Shown piece after piece: positions 26,431-40,900 of a DNA stretch of 64,000 nt. The stretch is from Acestrorhynchus altus (taxonomy: Eukaryota; Chordata; Actinopteri; Characiformes; Acestrorhynchidae). A program made the translations under genes and the position numbers. The stretch spans positions 19,429,033-19,493,032 of the forward strand of contig CM067508.1 of the NCBI GenBank assembly GCA_034509495.1. Direction: 5' to 3'. Within the stretch, counting starts at the first letter, position 1; each line of letters opens with the position of its first letter. Under the pieces are notes generated by a model. That model was given only the letters and a program-made list of their open reading frames with translations. It searched no databases and was not told where the DNA came from.

Positions 26431-26770
26431 ATATACACTATGGGCAAAGAAAAGGAAACCTGCTTGTTTCTTGTGAATGTAAGGTTACTAAATAGTTTAT
26501 CCTGCTTTTCTTGGAGTAACTGGCTCTACTGTTAAGTGACGGCTTTCTACTAGATTTTGGAGTATTCATGTGACAATTTGATTGTAATCAGTGACAAGAG
26601 CAAGGAGTTAGTGAGGTCAGGATGTTGAATGATCAACACGCCACATCATCCCCAACTCCCATCTCATCATAAAAGGTTTGGATGGAGCACCAACATTCCA
26701 CAGTACCACTGCTGCACAGCTCAATGATGTCCATGTCTGGCATTAGTGTCAATAGGTTCAAGCTATAGTC
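26431..26770 (+). mobile_element. Tc1-like MITE, family A, copy 2 (3' truncated)
   Basis: Begins at TACACTATGGGCAAAG and includes GTTAGTGAGGTCAGGATGTTG near 26607. The match ends after the GGCATTAGTGTCAATAGGTTC block, so the right third is missing. Confidence 0.65.
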
Positions 26771-28079
26771 TACACAATATCAATATATAACTTTTAGAAT
26801 GGTCAAGCGGGCATCACATTAAACACTTTCTCTCTACCAGTTAAGATTAAATTAGCACCAATGTTTGCTTGCTTTTGGGGGAAACTGAAGATGGAAGTCA
26901 TTATTATTATGTATTATTATATTATTATGAGCTCAGTAGGATTCAGTTCTATTCAGAATCCATGGGACAAATATGACATTTTAGACTACAATGCAAAAAG
27001 TTATAATGCCACCTATTGGCAAATGTTCACAAAGCTCTTAATGATGTGGACCAGCGTCCTACAATGAAAGGCTCATGAGCATGACTTTTTGTTTGTCCTT
27101 TTTTATACATGTAGCTAAACTTGTGACCCAGGTCATCAATAGAATGTATTACAGAGATAATTTGGCTTGTTGTAATTATCCACAGTGTAGGGACTAATAA
27201 CAGTTGAACACCCTGTTAACTGGTTTGGCATGTCAAACCCACAACACACTTCTATGAAAAGTGTAATTGAAACTGACAGTCCGGGAGAATCTCCAAGTTT
27301 CCATTTGAATCTTCTGGCTAGGGGGCACTTCACAAAGGATTTCTCAATTTAGAAAGATGTCTTAAGCTCAGAGTCCAGCCTGTCCATATAGAAGAACAGC
27401 TGAAGGACCTATTGGACAGTCTACACCTTTGGACTTAAATTATAAGGCTGAGAAATCCTGTACTTCTGAGTGCTAGGCCTAAAATGAACTTTAAAATCTG
27501 AGTAATGTTACCTTTGCTAAATTGGACATTTTTTGAGATCATCTGAAGCAGCTGGTTCTCAATGACACATTTGTGAATCTGCACATTTCCGAGTTTTCCT
27601 TTTTTCCAAACCCAAATACCACAAGTTGCTTATTGATTAGATAAGGAGTTAGATAGAGCCCCAAATAAAATGTACATATTGTAATTGATTGGAAACCAAT
27701 GTCAACAATGCACATTTCAGAAACTCAAGGCCAATGAAGCCTACATTTAAAAATAAGCCTTGACTAAATGGAATTTTCTGTACATATTTTATACAAGAAA
27801 ACCTGTTTGAATAATACTTGAGCTGTTTCACAAGTAGAGCTGAAAAGAAACCAGACACTCACACGGTATTTCTTTATGACTGATCTTCACATCTAGAGAA
27901 GAAGTGAACGTGATCTTTGCTGGTTGACCACTACTGGAGAGGGTAAGAATGGTCCTGAATGTCCTTAATTTGTACACAATCTGTCTTGCCTGTGAACTGG
28001 TGAAGTCAAAACACTTTAGAGATGGTTTTGTAACCTTTTCCAACCTAATGATCCTCAAAAACTCATCTTCTGAGCTCCT

Positions 28080-28400
28080 CGGAAATATATGCACCAACCC
28101 ATTCTTCACATTTGATACAGAATTTCCTGGTCAACCACACACCTGTGCTTCGTCAGGCTTCCTATTCTCCCAACATGGCTCCAAGTGATTTTTCCCTAAG
28201 CTGAAAATGTCCCTGAAAGGGACAAGATTTCATTCCAGAGAAGACAGACCAGCTGAAGGCCATCTCAAAAAAAGGACACCAACAGTGGCAGAATTGTTGG
28301 TGTGTGGCAGCCCAATGGGACTACTTTGAAGGAGATTAGTTTAAGACTTATGTCTGAATATGAGTATTTTTATGAATAAAGGTCAGATATCTTTTGAACA
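28080..28400 (+). mobile_element. Mariner-type transposase 3' relic
   Basis: Nucleotides encode, in shifting frames, RQASYSPNMAPSDF and a KLKMSLKGTRFHS segment. These match the YSPDLAPCDFFLFPKLK...LKG block around the last catalytic residue of mariner transposases. A C-terminal CVAAQ..YFEGD-like stretch follows near 28300. Stops and frameshifts make it dead. Confidence 0.65.
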
Positions 28401-28533
28401 TACCTTGTAATGTCAAAAAGTAATAAAAAGCAAAAATGGAGATACAAGGTTTAAGGTGTTCTGTTCACAGTGTGAAACAGTAAACAAAGCATTACTATAA
28501 ATCATAAAACAATATATGCAGGTTTTAAACAAA

Positions 28534-28539
28534 TTTATT
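28534..28539 (-). terminator. wdr59: Candidate wdr59 polyadenylation signal (AATAAA)
   Basis: The plus strand reads TTTATT, i.e. AATAAA on the coding strand, about 430 nt past the wdr59 stop codon. It is the first well-placed hexamer I noticed; an earlier or later one could be used. Confidence 0.4.
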
Positions 28540-28969
28540 TTTGTAGTTGTTGCATAAAATTAGTAAATGCTGGTTAATCCATCAGTATTCCCTTATGGAA
28601 AAGCACAGTTCTTAATGTTCTTTTCAAACGAAAAGACTGACAGATGAAAGCACTTCTCTGGCCAGATGGCCACGATTGTAAAGTCAGGTGCACATTTTCA
28701 CAAACCATCTGCTGGCCTGCAGATCAACCAAAATAAAAATAAAAATGGCACTAACAACATAAGGCTGTGTTCAATCCATCATAACTCATACAAATTTTAT
28801 GGCAAGTCTGGTCCAGAGCAATGCAGGAGTCCATTGAGTTTGTCAGTGCTGTTTCAGAGTGACAGTGTGGTCACCTAACATGGGCAGACCCAAGTCCTTT
28901 TACAGTACTATGAGGTTAGAGGCACATCCTGTGGCATGGATGGATGGATGCTTTGCCAATAAAGAGCTT

Positions 28970-31900
28970 TCAGAAAGTGCTTTGTAGGAGACAGTGGCAG
29001 CCACAGCCTGTAGGGCATACTTCTTGAGAGCGAAACCACTCCATCATGTGGCTGGTGTGCCCACCATGCCCACAACTCAAGCAGAAGTTGGAGGAGCCAC
29101 GAACAGCCACATGGCAGATAGCACACTGGAAAGTGAAACGTTTACACACAGCACACTGGGTGCCTCTTGCCTGGCTCCGACAGTGGCAGCAGTACACTCC
29201 AAACTCTGTAAGAACATAAACAGCACAAAATAGAAAAGAGTCAATGCTTTGGAATCCTACACAAATGCACACCTGAAGCCAGAAGAAAACAAAATTCATA
29301 CACACTGTGCATCAGTGATGTGCAAATGCACACACACAGCGTGTGTTTCCACGTAGAGATGTACTGCCAACAGAAAAGTACTAAAATGAACAGCCATAAA
29401 CAAACTTATTGGCACAATGCCTAGTGCCAGGCACGGGCTAGAGGGGTATAAATCCTCTCACCATTGTGCCATGGAGCAGTGGAACTAATGGTGCTCCACC
29501 CAATACTTATGGTTGGGATGAGTTGGGAAGTTGAGGATGAGGTGTGGTGGTGAACATCCAACAACATGACCTCTGACTAATTCTTTTCTCTTGTCAATTA
29601 ACACAATCAAATCCTTGGAGCAATGATACAAAACCTAATAGAAAGCTTTCCCACAAGGGCTGGATAAACTCTTTTTATATGAACAAGCAGGTGTTCCTAC
29701 ACTTGTCTGTATTTTGAATATCTTCAAACAATCAGTTGCATCGCCAGAGTTGCGAAATCAGTGTCAGCATAGGGCTGGGCGATATATATTTATATCTATA
29801 TCAGGATATAAGCAGAGCAGGGAATGGGCTGAGGCGATTTCATTTATATCATGTTTTAAAGTTTTTAAATAATATTCTGTTTCAATATTGCGATAAACCC
29901 TGCCCGCCCTGCTTTGCTTCACCCCCTGCTCTTAGTTCCTACTCTGCATCACTTCACCCGCATTTGCGCTCTCATGCGCACGATCCTAATTATTTCACAT
30001 TGTATTTTTCACATTGTTATATCGCATTGTACATTGTATATCACCAGCTAACATACATCAGGATATAATTTTTCGCCTAGCCATATGTCAGTATCTGGGT
30101 CAGTTTTCAGACCAGCAATTTCCTTTTTAATGCTTGTGTATTTACCTATCCCCTTATGAGGCTCTGGAGGGCAAGAAACGAATTTCAGAACCTCTGCCCT
30201 CTTCTCTTTCAGGCCCCAACGGTACAGAATTTCTCCATAACACTTCTTGAAGTCATCAAACTGCATGGTATTGGCTGGATCCAATAATCTACATTTAATA
30301 ACAAGAGTTTTAATACTGTAGAGAATATGAACATATTAGTCTGTCGTGTAATTAGGATTAAATAAAATTATTACCTTTTGTTCATGTCATGCTGCTCTTT
30401 CTCACGCTCTCGTGGGTCTGTGTATAGCTGGTTTGCATAGCGGTAGTCATCAGGGGAGGATTCTCCCCAGGGAGGGACCTGTTCTAAATCCCGTCCAGCT
30501 AAGAAAGCAAGCAGGGATTAAAATGTGTTCCTCAAGAATGAGGAATGTCAAAAAAAAACGCAGCTGGTTTCATATACAATTTTTTTCGTTTGACAATCAT
30601 CTTCCTTTCAAATAAGGGTGTAACGATACCCAAAGGTCATAGTTCACATACTAGTGAAGTTACCGTATTTTATTTTTTTTAATGAAATTTTTCAAACTTA
30701 TACAATGACATAAATCATATATGTATATATATATTAACATCATAGAAGGAAAAATATTTTTTTAAATAAAAAACAGAAACAACGTTAAAGAAAGAAAAAA
30801 AAAAAAAAACCTCTTACAATCAAATAGTTGAAATATACATCTTATGCGTCTTGTACACCTTGCTGGCTTTTCAAGAAGTCTGTAAATTGTTCCAATACTT
30901 TGTAGAAACTCTGTAGCTTCCCCTTTTTAGCATAAGTAAATTTGTTGGAAAGGGTCTTGAACCAAACATTGACAGAAGGTGCCGCCATAGCTTTCCATGA
31001 GATGGCAATACAGTGTTTAGCTTGTAATGAGCACATATACACCAACTTTTTATCTGCATTAGACAATCTTAAGTCTGTTGGGACAAGTCCAAGAATGGAC
31101 AACTTAGGACACACAGGCAATCTGGTGGAGCTAATGTCAGAGACTCTTTCTATTACCTTTTCCCCAGAATTCCCTACTTTTAGGGCAGTTCCATAGGCAG
31201 TGATAAAGTGTGCCCTCCTCTAGACCACACTTAATGCAGAGGTCAGAGTTACTGTTATTGAAGCAGTGAAGTTACCGTATTTAACATAATACGTATTGCA
31301 TCTTTGCCATGTGTCTGTGTACAGCAAATGATGACCCATGAGATTGTTTGTTAAACCCCTTGTTAACAATAACATAAAAATAAGATAACTGGATGGTTTG
31401 GTGAAGAAACCTCAAGACCTTCTTTCAAAAGAAGTCTCACTTGACTTGAGATGAGAAAGCTCATTTCACAGTCAATGAACAAACAAGGGCAACAGAAGTG
31501 CACATAGCAGTGGTTCTTAATCCTGGTGCTGGTGTCTTACTTACCACTGCCTTACTTGTTTTTGAGGCCTATAACACTCTGGGCAGTAGTGCTCCAGGTC
31601 CAGGATTGAAAACCACTGGTATAGAGAATAAATGAAGAGGATAAATATACCAGAAAGAGTTGATTACTCACTGGGGTTCCATGTAGTAGTGGTGGAGTCT
31701 GAGGTACTGGAGCAGGAACCAGATGTAACAGAACTAGACGTGTAACTGGGCTGAAAAGAGAAGGTAAAAAAACAAGGCTGTGAAACAAAATCAAAATTTC
31801 TGTAAAATGATGCAAAACATCTATGCTCTATGTGCAAAAGTATTGGGACACCGGCTTATTATTTGTTTATTCCAAAATCAAGGATATGTAAAAGGGTATT

Positions 31901-34900
31901 AATACTGCTTTCGTTGACATAACTGTCTACTACATTCTGGAGCATTAATGAGGATCTGACTGCATTCCACTACAAGACCAAAGACCACCACCCCATCTCA
32001 TCCCCAACTCACACAAACCAGACAAAAATACTGGATGGAACACTGTCATTCCAGACAACATAGTTCCACTGCTCCACAGCTTTATACCCCTCTGCCTGGT
32101 GTTAGGCAAGGTGCCAATATGTTCATGTTTATCTGTCCTGAAAGTCCTAATCTATTGGAAGTACTCCTCTACAGGTGCTAGACAAGCTGCGTGTGTGCAT
32201 TTGCACATCTGTGTTACCAATAGAGGCAACTTAAAGTAGTTAAATGCATTCATTAGAAGGGGTGTCCACAAGCATTTGGACACACAGTGGAGTTAACGAA
32301 AAGCAATACATAGCGGGAGTGGTGTAGGGTGAAGCCTGAGGAGCGTGGGCCGTATAAAGTGAAATAGTCCTGGGGGCTCCCCTGGCTTCTGAACACACTG
32401 CACAGCATGGCCAGACTCTGCACATCACTCAGATGACTGTAATGTTCGATCCTACAGAAAATAAGAGAAAGTGAATTACATGGATGGAGTTTTTCCAGTT
32501 CACTATAATAATATTTCTGTTACTGACATACAGTCTTGTTGGCTACTTTTGTAACGTAAGACCTATTACTTTCAAACCAGTGTTGGAAGGGTGAAAGCTA
32601 GCATGTGCTTCTTCTGAGACCCCATTTACTCCTGGTTACTTTACTATCATGATTATTTTAGGAAAAGGCCAAGCCACATAAAAAGTGTCTACACACCCAA
32701 AACAGATTTAAAACACAAAACCTGATCACTCAAACCACCGCAGGAGGTGGTCTGATCATTTGATGTTATAGCAGGGTAAACACATCCATAACTCTCCATA
32801 ACTGTTGTAAAAGTTCTTCCAGTACAACCCAAACTCCTCCCAGTGCAACTGAAACTCCTCCCAGCGCAACTAAACCTTTCCAAGTACAACCCTAACTCCT
32901 CCCACTACAGTACAAACAAAATTCCTCCCAGTACAACCAAAACCCCTCCCATTACCACACTAACTCCTCCCAGTACAAAACAATGGACACTCCTCCCAGT
33001 ACAACCCACACTCCTCCCCCACCATAAAAAGCAAGTGTTTTTTCTCTGAATGTTGCTTTCCCACTACGTTTGAATACCGGCCTGTAAAATTGTGAATTTC
33101 AAGGCAAAGCAAAGCAAAGCCCAGGAGTGGATGGATGCCCCATGACAAGCAGAGCTGAACCCACTTGGAGGAGAACATTAACTGCCACAGCCGACCACTG
33201 ACAGTATCTGCGTATCACTTTTGTCATAACTACTATGAGCAATAAAGTGCAATCTCACAAAGTTGCCAGAAGTTTTCGTCCAAAGGGGTGCCTGGCCCAA
33301 GGGGTATCAGCATCAGGATCAGAGTCAGGGCAAAGGTCATGACTGGTAGCTGCAGAAGCAAGGGCCCATACCTTTAAGAAGAAAGAATAAGAACACCATA
33401 CATGATAAATTAATATTTTTAGTGGAAAGACAGATACAACAGTTCTTACACAGCTTTGAATACTTTTACCAATCTAGAATAGATTGCATTACACAACATT
33501 AAAAGCACCTGCCTAATATTTTGAAAATCCCCCTTTTGCTGCCAAAACAGATCTCAGCTCAGCTCTCTTTCAAAACGGTATCATCAAGGCCAAAAGTGCA
33601 CAAGACCTCTGAATGTGTCAAGGTGGTAGCAGACACCACATCAGATACTTTCAGTCCGGTAAATTGTGAGGTGGGACCTCCACGAAAATCAGTGAGCCTT
33701 GGGTGTCTATAAGCCTGACTCTGGTGCACCGTTGTCCTTCTTTGGGGCACTTTTGGTTGGTGCTGACCACTGCATATCGGGAACTGACCCAGTCGCCTAA
33801 CCGTCAGTTTGGTTCTTTTTAAAGATTCTTACGTTTGGCTTTCAACACATCATGTTCACATGTTGACTAATATAATATGTAGACCCAGATTTGGACAGGT
33901 GCTCCTGGAACTAGATTATCAATGTTATTTTCTTCACCAGTCAGTGGTTTATCAATGGCTGATTAGTGTACATAAGAAGATAGTAAGAGAAAACAACAAG
34001 CTTTCAGCAAATTTTACGTACCTTCGCTAAATCTCTGCGTCCCATTGCCAGAGCTGCAGCTGCATTCTTCTGACATGTGTCCTGTATGTCGTTCACATTT
34101 AGACTAAAACACATATAAAGATAAAAAAATGTTCATACATTCATTATTTTAGGGATTCTAAAGGGTTTCTGAACAATGAAGAACTTACACATAGGTCTCA
34201 GCGAGAGCTTTGTGAATAGGGAGCAGACAGGAGATCTCCTGAATGATGACTTTTCCAGCCAGTTTTATGGGTCTGTTGCTGTAGTCTGTTCCCTCGCGTT
34301 TCCCCTTCCAGCGTCTCGATTTCTGATGCACAAATTAGCAAAATGACATAAAACAATCATGCAAATCACTATTTGCCTGGTTCGTGTAAAATGAACTATC
34401 GATATATATGGATGTCACTGTCTTGCAAAAAACGTTCTTACTTTACAATGTGACACAATCTAAATAACAATGACAATGACAGTAAGGCTACATTCACATA
34501 GCAGGTAACAATGGCCCAAATCGGATATTTCTGTGATATGTGACACAGATGTGTTATCTGTGTTACAGTGTGAATGGCAAAAAACACTGAATCTGATCTG
34601 TTCAATTCTGAATTGGGCCACGTTCATATGTGGTACTAAGGAGCCAAAACAGAATTCATACGACTTTCACCTCAATCCAACGTTCCTCATAAACACCACT
34701 TGATAAGAAGCCAAATGCACCACAGCAGTTATGGAGGTTTTCAGTGGTGAATATTCTAATTTTAAAGAAACTAACAATGTAAATCAAATTATTGGGCGTA
34801 GCTAAATAATGTGATCTTACAGCAAACTCAAATGCACTCTTAGTGAAAACTCTCAGCTCTCAGCTACCGAAACACATTGATAGCTCCTGGCTATGTGATG

Positions 34901-37900
34901 CTGGCTCCTGAACATACTATCAAAACCATACAGAGAGCAGCTTTTCAGTGTGTGCATCAATTTAGGAGCCTGAATAGTTCAGATGAATATTGAATATATG
35001 TCACCTTAAAAATCAGATTTGGGCCACTTTACCTGCTGTGTGAACTTAGTCTTTGTTAATGTCTTTGAATTAAGACACCTAGTGTATGTATTTGAATTGT
35101 TCATTTTCTTTGCATTAGTGATCATCTGCTTTGATTCATTGGATTTTTCATTATTTAATATTATGAATATACATCCATCAACCTTAACATTATTCCTACT
35201 TCCTTGTTTCTATATTCACTGTCCATTTCATCAGCTCCTCTTCCCATGCAGGAGCACTTTGTAGTTCTATAATTACAGACAGTTTCTCTGCATACTTTCT
35301 CCCAAACCTTCAACGGCCAGAACCCCACAGGACCACCACAGGGCAGATATTATTTGGGTGGGGGCTTATTGCCAGCACTGCAGTGACACTGACATGTTGG
35401 TGGTGTGTTAGTGTGTGTTGAGCTGGTACACGAGGATCAGACACAGCAGTACTGTTGGAGTCCAATTCGTAGATGTTAAGTCAGAGACAGGAGCTCATCT
35501 GTGTCTGGATGGTCTGCACAACTGGACTGTTCTTAATCCTGAAGTTGCATTGATCCACTTAAACCAGTGTAACACACACTAACACACTGTCAGTGTCACT
35601 GCAGTGCTGAGAATGACCCACCACCCACATAGTACCTGCTCTGTGGTGGTCCTGTGGCCTCCTGACCATTGAAGATCAGGGTGAAAGCAGACAAAGTATG
35701 CAGAAAAAGAGATGGACTTCAGGCTGTAATTATAGAATAACAACGTTATGGTTGATTAATGTACAATACAGTATATACAATATACATTTTAGTAACAATT
35801 GTGCTTTAGATTACCTGTCAGTTAGTGAGCGTTGATTCTTAATATTTGCATGGCTCTCATCAAAGTTTACTCAGAGTTTAATACAGATTGGTACCATTAA
35901 CCCATTAATTGTTGCAGGAGAGCAACACGTGACAATTATGTCCACCTTTTTAAAAGGTCACTTTGCAGTTTGTATCAGTTTGGGCGAAGAGCTGAAATAT
36001 TAGTCATGAGGAATTGTGTTCTACCTAAGATAACTATGATAATAAGGACCACAATGATTTGAGCACCTGCTGTGTTAGCTGATTCAAATGCGAGATTATG
36101 GATTAAAGCAGCTGAACGTTACATCTAAGCAGAAATTACAGAAACCAATGGAGAGCAGATGGCAGGATAGTGATGATTAAAGGAGGGAGCTTCTCCCACA
36201 TTTGACAAGACAGAGAGAGAAATAAGGAAGCACGGGAAGGAGGCAGGAGAGGGAGATCAGTACCGGACAGTCATGAATAGTCTGCACAGACCAGCGACGA
36301 GGGGCTGACAGAGGGGGCTTCTGATTGGTGTTTGGGATAAAACAGACCACAGCAACATATGTGTGGGAGACATGCCACCAAAACACAAAAGGAAAGAAAA
36401 CATAAGGATACAGCACAGAACACATGAGTGGGCATGAACAGGCAACAGGACCCAAGCAAGCAAATACAGTGGACTGGGAAAAGCAGGAGTGGATACATTG
36501 AAGAAGTTCTGAAATATATACTTACAAATATAACTGGCTAAATTTAAGTTTATTTAATATATTGATATTTAAGTATCTAGGTACTTAAAGTAATGGCGCC
36601 ATTTTGCTACAGCAAAAACAAAAACCTTGATATCAATGTAAATCAATGCATTATTTAAAAACCCTGCCTTTAAACTTTTAATGAACTAAAATACCACTTG
36701 CACAGTGAATAAATGAATCACACAAACCTTTAAAGACCATATGTAGTAGGGCTGCACAATAAATCAGTTCTGCATCATCATCGCAATGTGGGCATGTGCA
36801 ATATTAATATCGCAAGACATGCAGTGTCATGTAAGTCAAATTTAATTAAATATTGATGAATTTAACTAATGTTCCATGACAGATCAACCTGAAGCATATA
36901 TTATATCTGCCCAATATCATTTATTTTACACCAATCTTTGGTACACAGAGGGCGTTATTAGCGTAATGACACAGATCAATGGCTTCTGGTAAGACTTTGT
37001 GAACATTCCTGTATTTTATTACAGAAAAGACATCTCGCAATCTCAGTTTCACGCAGCCCTAATATGTAATCACAACACTGGCACCTTCCATTTATTTCAG
37101 GGGGACAATGCTCATTCATCAACAGTATAAGTGCTAGAAATGAGCCAGAGTCAGCCCTACACGATAATGTTTGTGATGATCCATATACAGTACAGTGCAA
37201 ACATTTTAAATCCACTGTGAAAATCAGAATGAGAATGAAAAAGCTCTCCATCTGTTTCTTCAGAAAAACAGTAATATTAGAATAAATATAAATAACATTC
37301 CTACAAAAGTTGTGGTTTTACATCACTGTGTTTATTAAACCATATCCAAAGCTCTCCATATGAATGTCCAGTATTATATACAGTTCTCATCCAGCACCTG
37401 GTTCGGTAAATCAGATGGAACATATCCATGCACTCAACCCCTTCCTTTAAATTAGAAAATGTTGTTCCTTTTTGCTCTATTTGCAGTTACCTGTATCTGT
37501 TCTAATGTGATCTAGAGTTTTACTTACTGAGAGAAATGATTTGAAGTAATCATCGATGTGATTTTTGCACAGTATTGTGGGTATCTGATCAAGATACCCT
37601 GAGTCACACATTCATCTAGCTGTCTCCTACCTTCGTTAACCTGTGAGAGATACCACTACTGCAGATCTTACCCGTTCTTTATAGTAGAAAGAGGAGATGG
37701 AGACATGCTCTTTATCTGTGCGTGTAGGACTGCCACTGTACAGCCTTAGCGAAGCTTGAGACTCACTGCGCATCTTCATGGGTGTCATTAAGCCGCTATG
37801 ATATGCAGAGAGTGCTGACAGTGACCTGGAACCAGAGCATGTTCTGTTTGTTATGCTATATTAGTACAAAACACCCAGCATGAAGGAAAACTACTTACAT

Positions 37901-40900
37901 ACACTGTATGTCCAAATGTTTGCCGACAATCCTACTAATGAATGCATTCATGCATGAAAGAATGTCTAGAACCTATAGTGAAATACTGCCAATAGAATAA
38001 GACTCTCCGAACCATATAACCTACTGGCACCATGCCCAATGTCAGGTGTTGGCTAGAAAATTATAAAGCCCTCCCGCTTTGAGCTGTGGAGCAGTGGAAC
38101 TGTGTTCTCTGAAATGATGGTGCTCCATCCAATACTTCTGGGATGAGTTGGGGAGATAAGGTTGGCTGGTGATCCTAAACAAACTAACTCTTTGCGGTTA
38201 TTGCTGAATGCAATCAAAAACAGCAACACTCTAAAATGTACTAAAAAGCCTTCCCTGGACAGTAGAGAGTGTTACTCCATTAAAAGCAGGATAAACATTT
38301 TTTTAATACGCTTGATTTCAGAGTAAACAATGAATGAGCAGGTGTTCTAATACTTTTGTCCATATAGTAAGTCAAAGTTGAAAGCCAAATCCTGAATGTT
38401 TACCTAGGAGTGGGTTCAGTTGGAGGGACGGTGCGATGCATAGACATGGGCCGGGTAAAGTACACTAGAGAACCTGCAAGAAGCACATTCAGTTTAAAAC
38501 TACACAGAGTAGCTAATATTGCCTTTGGGCACATTTTATGCTACAGCCTTATTTCAAAAAATATTCAATTAATTTTAACCCCATGAAAACAAAATGAGAA
38601 AAGTTTATTTGAAATCTTTGCAAATTTATTAAAAATAAAACACAAAATATATAACATATATAACATGTACATAAGTATTTACAGTCTTTGCCATGATACT
38701 GAAAAATTGAGCTCAGGTGCATCTTGTTTCCACTGATCATCCTTCAGATGTTTGATTGGACACCCGAGGCTGTAATTGCTGCTAAAGGTGCTTCAACAAG
38801 GTACTGAGCAATAATACTTTTGTACGTGTTATATTTTTATATATTTTTTTTTAATTTGCAAAGATTTCAAACAAACTTTTCTCACATTGTCATTGTATGT
38901 GTGTATGTGTGTGTGTGTGTGTGGTTTGTGTACATACTGTGAAAGGGTTAATTCAAAAATGTCTTATATTTTATATTTATTACATTTAAAATATATATAT
39001 TCTTGACTTAAACCTACAGAAGATATGAAATACCATATTAAAAGCATAAACTGTCTTTTAAAAAATCATTAAAAAAATATATTGTCTTGTTAGGAAAAAG
39101 TTAGGACACCCCCACTTTTACACATATTACTTAAGATATATAAAATTAAAATCAAATGCAGCACATCAGCTGTAAATGATTAGACCCTCATTAGAAAGGA
39201 CTTTGGAGAGATCTTTTTTAATCCTCAGACATTAGTTTGGTTTGTTCTCTGAAGTGAGAGGCATCACAATCCTGAGGTCCAAAGAGCACTCTGGGGCTTT
39301 CAGTAAGGGGACAGAATGAAAAGATAATCCCAAAACAATAAGAAATCAGTTGTTTCACTGGTTCCACAGAGCAAACCATACTAATACCAAACATCTGATG
39401 TAATACTGTAAATACTGTTCAAATGAAGATCAAATATCCAGATGGTTGAGTAAGTATACAAAAGGGGTGTCCTAATAATTCACATGACCATCAATAAACT
39501 AGGTAATAATGCTTCATTTCCCAAAGCTGTTCAAGTGAAAAATCTCTGCAAGCAGCCCACCTGTGCCAAAGAATCGTGCCCCTGAGGTGCGTGGGAAGGG
39601 AATATTAGCGTCCTGGTATGAACCATAGGTGTTAGTGACACGGGGGAAGGCAGGAAGAGCTGGGGTTACTGAGTTCGTAAAAACATGGGGATTAGTGCCA
39701 TCCTCCTACATTGGATAGACAAAAACAAAAAATGTCATACGAATTACATACACAGTCAATCTGATGTTTTTTTTTTTTTTTATCTACTAGCTAAGGATGT
39801 TCTAAGTAAACAGCAAAGCACTTTTGTAAGTCGCTCTGAATAAGGGCGTCTGCTAAATGCCACAAATGTAAATGTAAATGTAAATGATGTTTTTTTTTTT
39901 TTTTTTTTAAATAATGTACAACAGCTTCAACATAGTGTGTGGGTGTATAAAAGAATCAGTTAATCCGTATTTAAATTCCAAATATAAGATATGCATATAC
40001 AGTATATATGACACTGAAGAAATGAAACCTTGTGTCTCTAATTTGGCCTTTATTATTTTTATCATATTTATCATAATGGGCAAACTGCTAATTGCATCAA
40101 CAAAAATGCTCAATTTTGGAATTAAATCCTGTTCCATTGATGTCTATTTTACTTTAGTAATATCTAAATGATCAAAAATGCTAGGTCAACTAAAGTAACT
40201 ATAACATGTATAATTATACTTCTACATTGTGGCTGAGAGATGGCTGGCTCAGTAGAAACAGTCAAAAATGACTTGGAATAGTCAATCAACACTGACTGAA
40301 AGATTTAGAAATAACACATTTTCATTAAAACAGTACACTATAGTGGGCAAAATATTTAAATGCAACAGTAAAGCAATAATAAAGCAACACTAACCATATC
40401 TGACTCCAAGCAAGACACCAGCTGCCTCACGCAGGGCTCCAGGCAATTCTGGTTCCTTTTGACTTTCTGAAGTGATGTATCTGTCAATATCTAGAGAGAA
40501 AACACCTGCTATGAGATGATGCTTTAAAAAATATATATATATATAAATATAATATAATACAGGGGTGTCAAAGTATCTGCAACGGGAACAGTAGAGAGAC
40601 CTGATTCCACTTACTTAATCAACTGGCCAGTCTGACAAGTGATTCTGCATGAAAGCATAAATCCCTACCGGCCCATTGCAGATATACAGCTCTGGAAAAA
40701 ATTAAGAGACCACACCTCTTTTCTACAGTAAGGTGCACACTGGGAATTTGTCCTCTGCATTTAACCCATCCACACACAGTAAAACAAACCCATACTAGTG
40801 AATTCAGTGGGCAGCCCACAACCAAGGGAGCAGTTGGAGAGTTAAATGCCTTGCTCAAGGGCACATCAGTCACGCCCTGACAGTTCAGGCATTTGAACCA

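Larger units (their letters stand above)
23781..28969. other. glg1-wdr59 intergenic region
   Basis: 5.2 kb between two minus-strand genes. It holds the 156-bp higher-order repeat upstream of glg1, a Tc1 relic, partial copies of two MITE families, and a mariner relic. The rightmost ~430 bp are probably the wdr59 3' UTR. About 25830-26430 and 26770-27850 show nothing I recognise. Confidence 0.7.

Noticed and set aside
30842..31120. 92-codon minus-strand ORF as an independent gene
   Set aside because: Residues match the C-terminal region of L1-type ORF2 and the frame lies inside the flanked LINE insertion.
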